DNA of 9,690 nucleotides, taken from NCBI GenBank assembly GCA_003534085.1, contig DQBY01000027.1:1-9690 (forward strand), in the 5' to 3' direction. Both the position numbers and the translations under genes were made by a program. Of this stretch, positions 9,254 to 9,690 are shown in pieces. Source of the stretch: Candidatus Moraniibacteriota bacterium (GTDB lineage Bacteria > Patescibacteriota > Minisyncoccia > Moranbacterales > UBA2206). Within the stretch, counting starts at the first letter, position 1, and each line of letters begins with the position of its first letter. The notes under the pieces are model-generated. The model saw nothing but the letters and a program-made list of their open reading frames with translations, was not told the origin of the DNA and did no database searches.

Positions 9254-9278
9254 ACTCAAAGCAGAATGCCGGCACGGC

Positions 9279-9306
9279 TTGATTTATTTTTTATTTATGT
9301 TATGAT
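9279..9306 (+). promoter_or_regulatory. Probable promoter of the tRNA-Glu / GIY-YIG unit
   Basis: TTGATT (9279-9284), 16 bases and TATGAT (9301-9306), 33 bases before the first tRNA-Glu fragment. It would transcribe the fragment, the palindrome, the GIY-YIG gene and the complete tRNA-Glu together. Confidence 0.55.
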
Positions 9307-9339
9307 TTCAACTGTTATCCTGAAAAATAGAATACCTAT

Positions 9340-9411
9340 GGCGCCATCGTCTAGTGGTTAGCCCGCCTCGACTCGCGGAGACGCCCGCTCGTCGACGCGA
9401 GGCGGGGACAC
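9340..9411 (+). pseudogene. 5' fragment of tRNA-Glu interrupted by a palindrome
   Basis: Bases 9340-9361 equal the first 22 bases of the tRNA-Glu that starts at 9667. After a 45-bp palindrome the tRNA resumes for five bases, GACAC (9407-9411), as expected for bacterial tRNA-Glu (TTAGGACAC), and then stops matching. The piece holds the acceptor 5' strand and most of the D-arm only, so it cannot make a tRNA. Confidence 0.85.
9362..9406. repeat. GC-rich 45-bp palindromic element, copy B (in the tRNA-Glu fragment)
   Basis: CCCGCCTCG (9362-9370) and CGAGGCGGG (9398-9406) are perfect terminal inverted repeats, with GTCGAC and CTCGCGGAG inside. It is the reverse complement of the element at 468-509 apart from a changed central loop. 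The left flank is GGTTAG here and GGTTG there, so the two sites share a short target-like word in two different tRNAs. Confidence 0.88.
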
Positions 9412-9416
9412 TAAAA

Positions 9417-9662
9417 ATGAACTATTCCATTTACCTCAAAATCAATGAGGATAAAAATTGTACTTATACCGGTTTTTCGGATAATATGGAAAGACGCATA
9501 AGCGAACACAAAGCGCAAAAAGTTTCGTCCACAAAAAATTTCGGGGATTTTACATTCCATATATTAGAAAAAGTGCCAGATATAAAATATGCAAGAATTC
9601 AAGAAAAATATTGGAAATCATGCGCGGGAAGGAAAAAAATAAAAGAAATATTTAACAAATGA
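9417..9662 (+). CDS. Small GIY-YIG-like protein (81 aa), divergent
   Basis: It is a single GIY-YIG domain, more degenerate than the one at 77. SIY (4-6) stands for GIY and YTG (17-19) for YIG. R27 in MERRISEH is the catalytic Arg, H31 follows, and E63 in IQEKYWKSCAGRKK matches the metal-binding Glu of the family. The key residues remain, so activity is possible. The ATG at 9417 is chosen because family similarity begins there. The frame is open further up through the palindrome to a GTG in the tRNA fragment (9354), which would add 21 unrelated residues. There is no ribosome site. The gene is flanked by two copies of the tRNA-Glu 5' end, and its stop is four bases before the complete copy. Confidence 0.75.
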   Translation: MNYSIYLKINEDKNCTYTGFSDNMERRISEHKAQKVSSTKNFGDFTFHILEKVPDIKYARIQEKYWKSCAGRKKIKEIFNK

Positions 9663-9666
9663 TATT

Positions 9667-9690
9667 GGCGCCATCGTCTAGTGGTTAGGA
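9667..9690 (+). tRNA. tRNA-Glu, 5' part (cut by the window edge)
   Basis: GGCGCCATCGTCTAGTGGTT plus AGGA is the standard start of bacterial tRNA-Glu: acceptor GGCGCCA, then TCGTCTAGTGG of the D-arm. The anticodon lies beyond the window, so the identity rests on the 5' consensus. The first 22 bases are duplicated at 9340-9361. Confidence 0.75.

Noticed and set aside
9354..9416. Longer start of the second GIY-YIG protein
   Set aside because: The extra residues come from the tRNA-Glu fragment and the palindrome. The domain begins at the ATG at 9417.

Overview
This window looks like the chromosome of a member of the Candidate Phyla Radiation (Patescibacteria, probably a Parcubacteria-type lineage). 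The reasons are very small GIY-YIG genes lodged against tRNA genes, a moderate GC content, several genes without a Shine-Dalgarno site (two apparently leaderless), short gene distances and small lineage-type hypothetical proteins. The placement is an inference from style, not from a marker gene. TAA, TAG and TGA are all used as stops, so the standard bacterial code fits.

Layout. 1-630 (+): a GIY-YIG gene, then a cluster with one intact tRNA-Arg (anticodon GCG), several broken tRNA pieces and a terminator. 613-1772 (-): a two-gene unit, a PLP class IV aminotransferase followed by a membrane-anchored small protein. 1773-2127: back-to-back promoters, a candidate small RNA with a CU-rich loop and its own terminator, and a promoter with a long leader. 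2128-2385 (+): an unrecognised 85-aa protein, then a terminator. 2491-2632: a palindromic MITE-like repeat. 2704-4947 (+): recG. 4968-5093: a second hairpin repeat. 5193-9200 (-): a cold-shock protein, a His/Cys-rich small protein, a stand-alone asparagine-synthase (PP-loop) domain, a DNA-3-methyladenine glycosylase and a membrane GT2 glycosyltransferase, most with their own sigma70-like promoter. 9340-9690 (+): a broken tRNA-Glu 5' piece, a second small GIY-YIG gene and the start of a tRNA-Glu cut by the window edge.

The main story is small palindromic DNA. (i) A 47-bp palindromic element sits in frame in two unrelated genes, recG and the alkyl-adenine glycosylase gene. It has about 40/47 identical bases and encodes nearly the same 17-residue peptide, as Rickettsia palindromic elements do. 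(ii) recG carries two more in-frame palindromic or duplicated inserts, all in loops between helicase motifs. (iii) A different GC-rich 42-45-bp palindrome interrupts a tRNA copy at each end of the window, once in the anticodon and once in the D-loop. (iv) Each GIY-YIG gene sits just upstream of a tRNA gene. In the tRNA-Glu case the first 22 bases of the tRNA are duplicated on the far side of the gene, as expected for an insertion that rebuilds its target. (v) Longer MITE-like inverted repeats occupy intergenic gaps. Together these suggest a genome shaped by non-autonomous palindromic repeats and by a tRNA-targeting GIY-YIG family.
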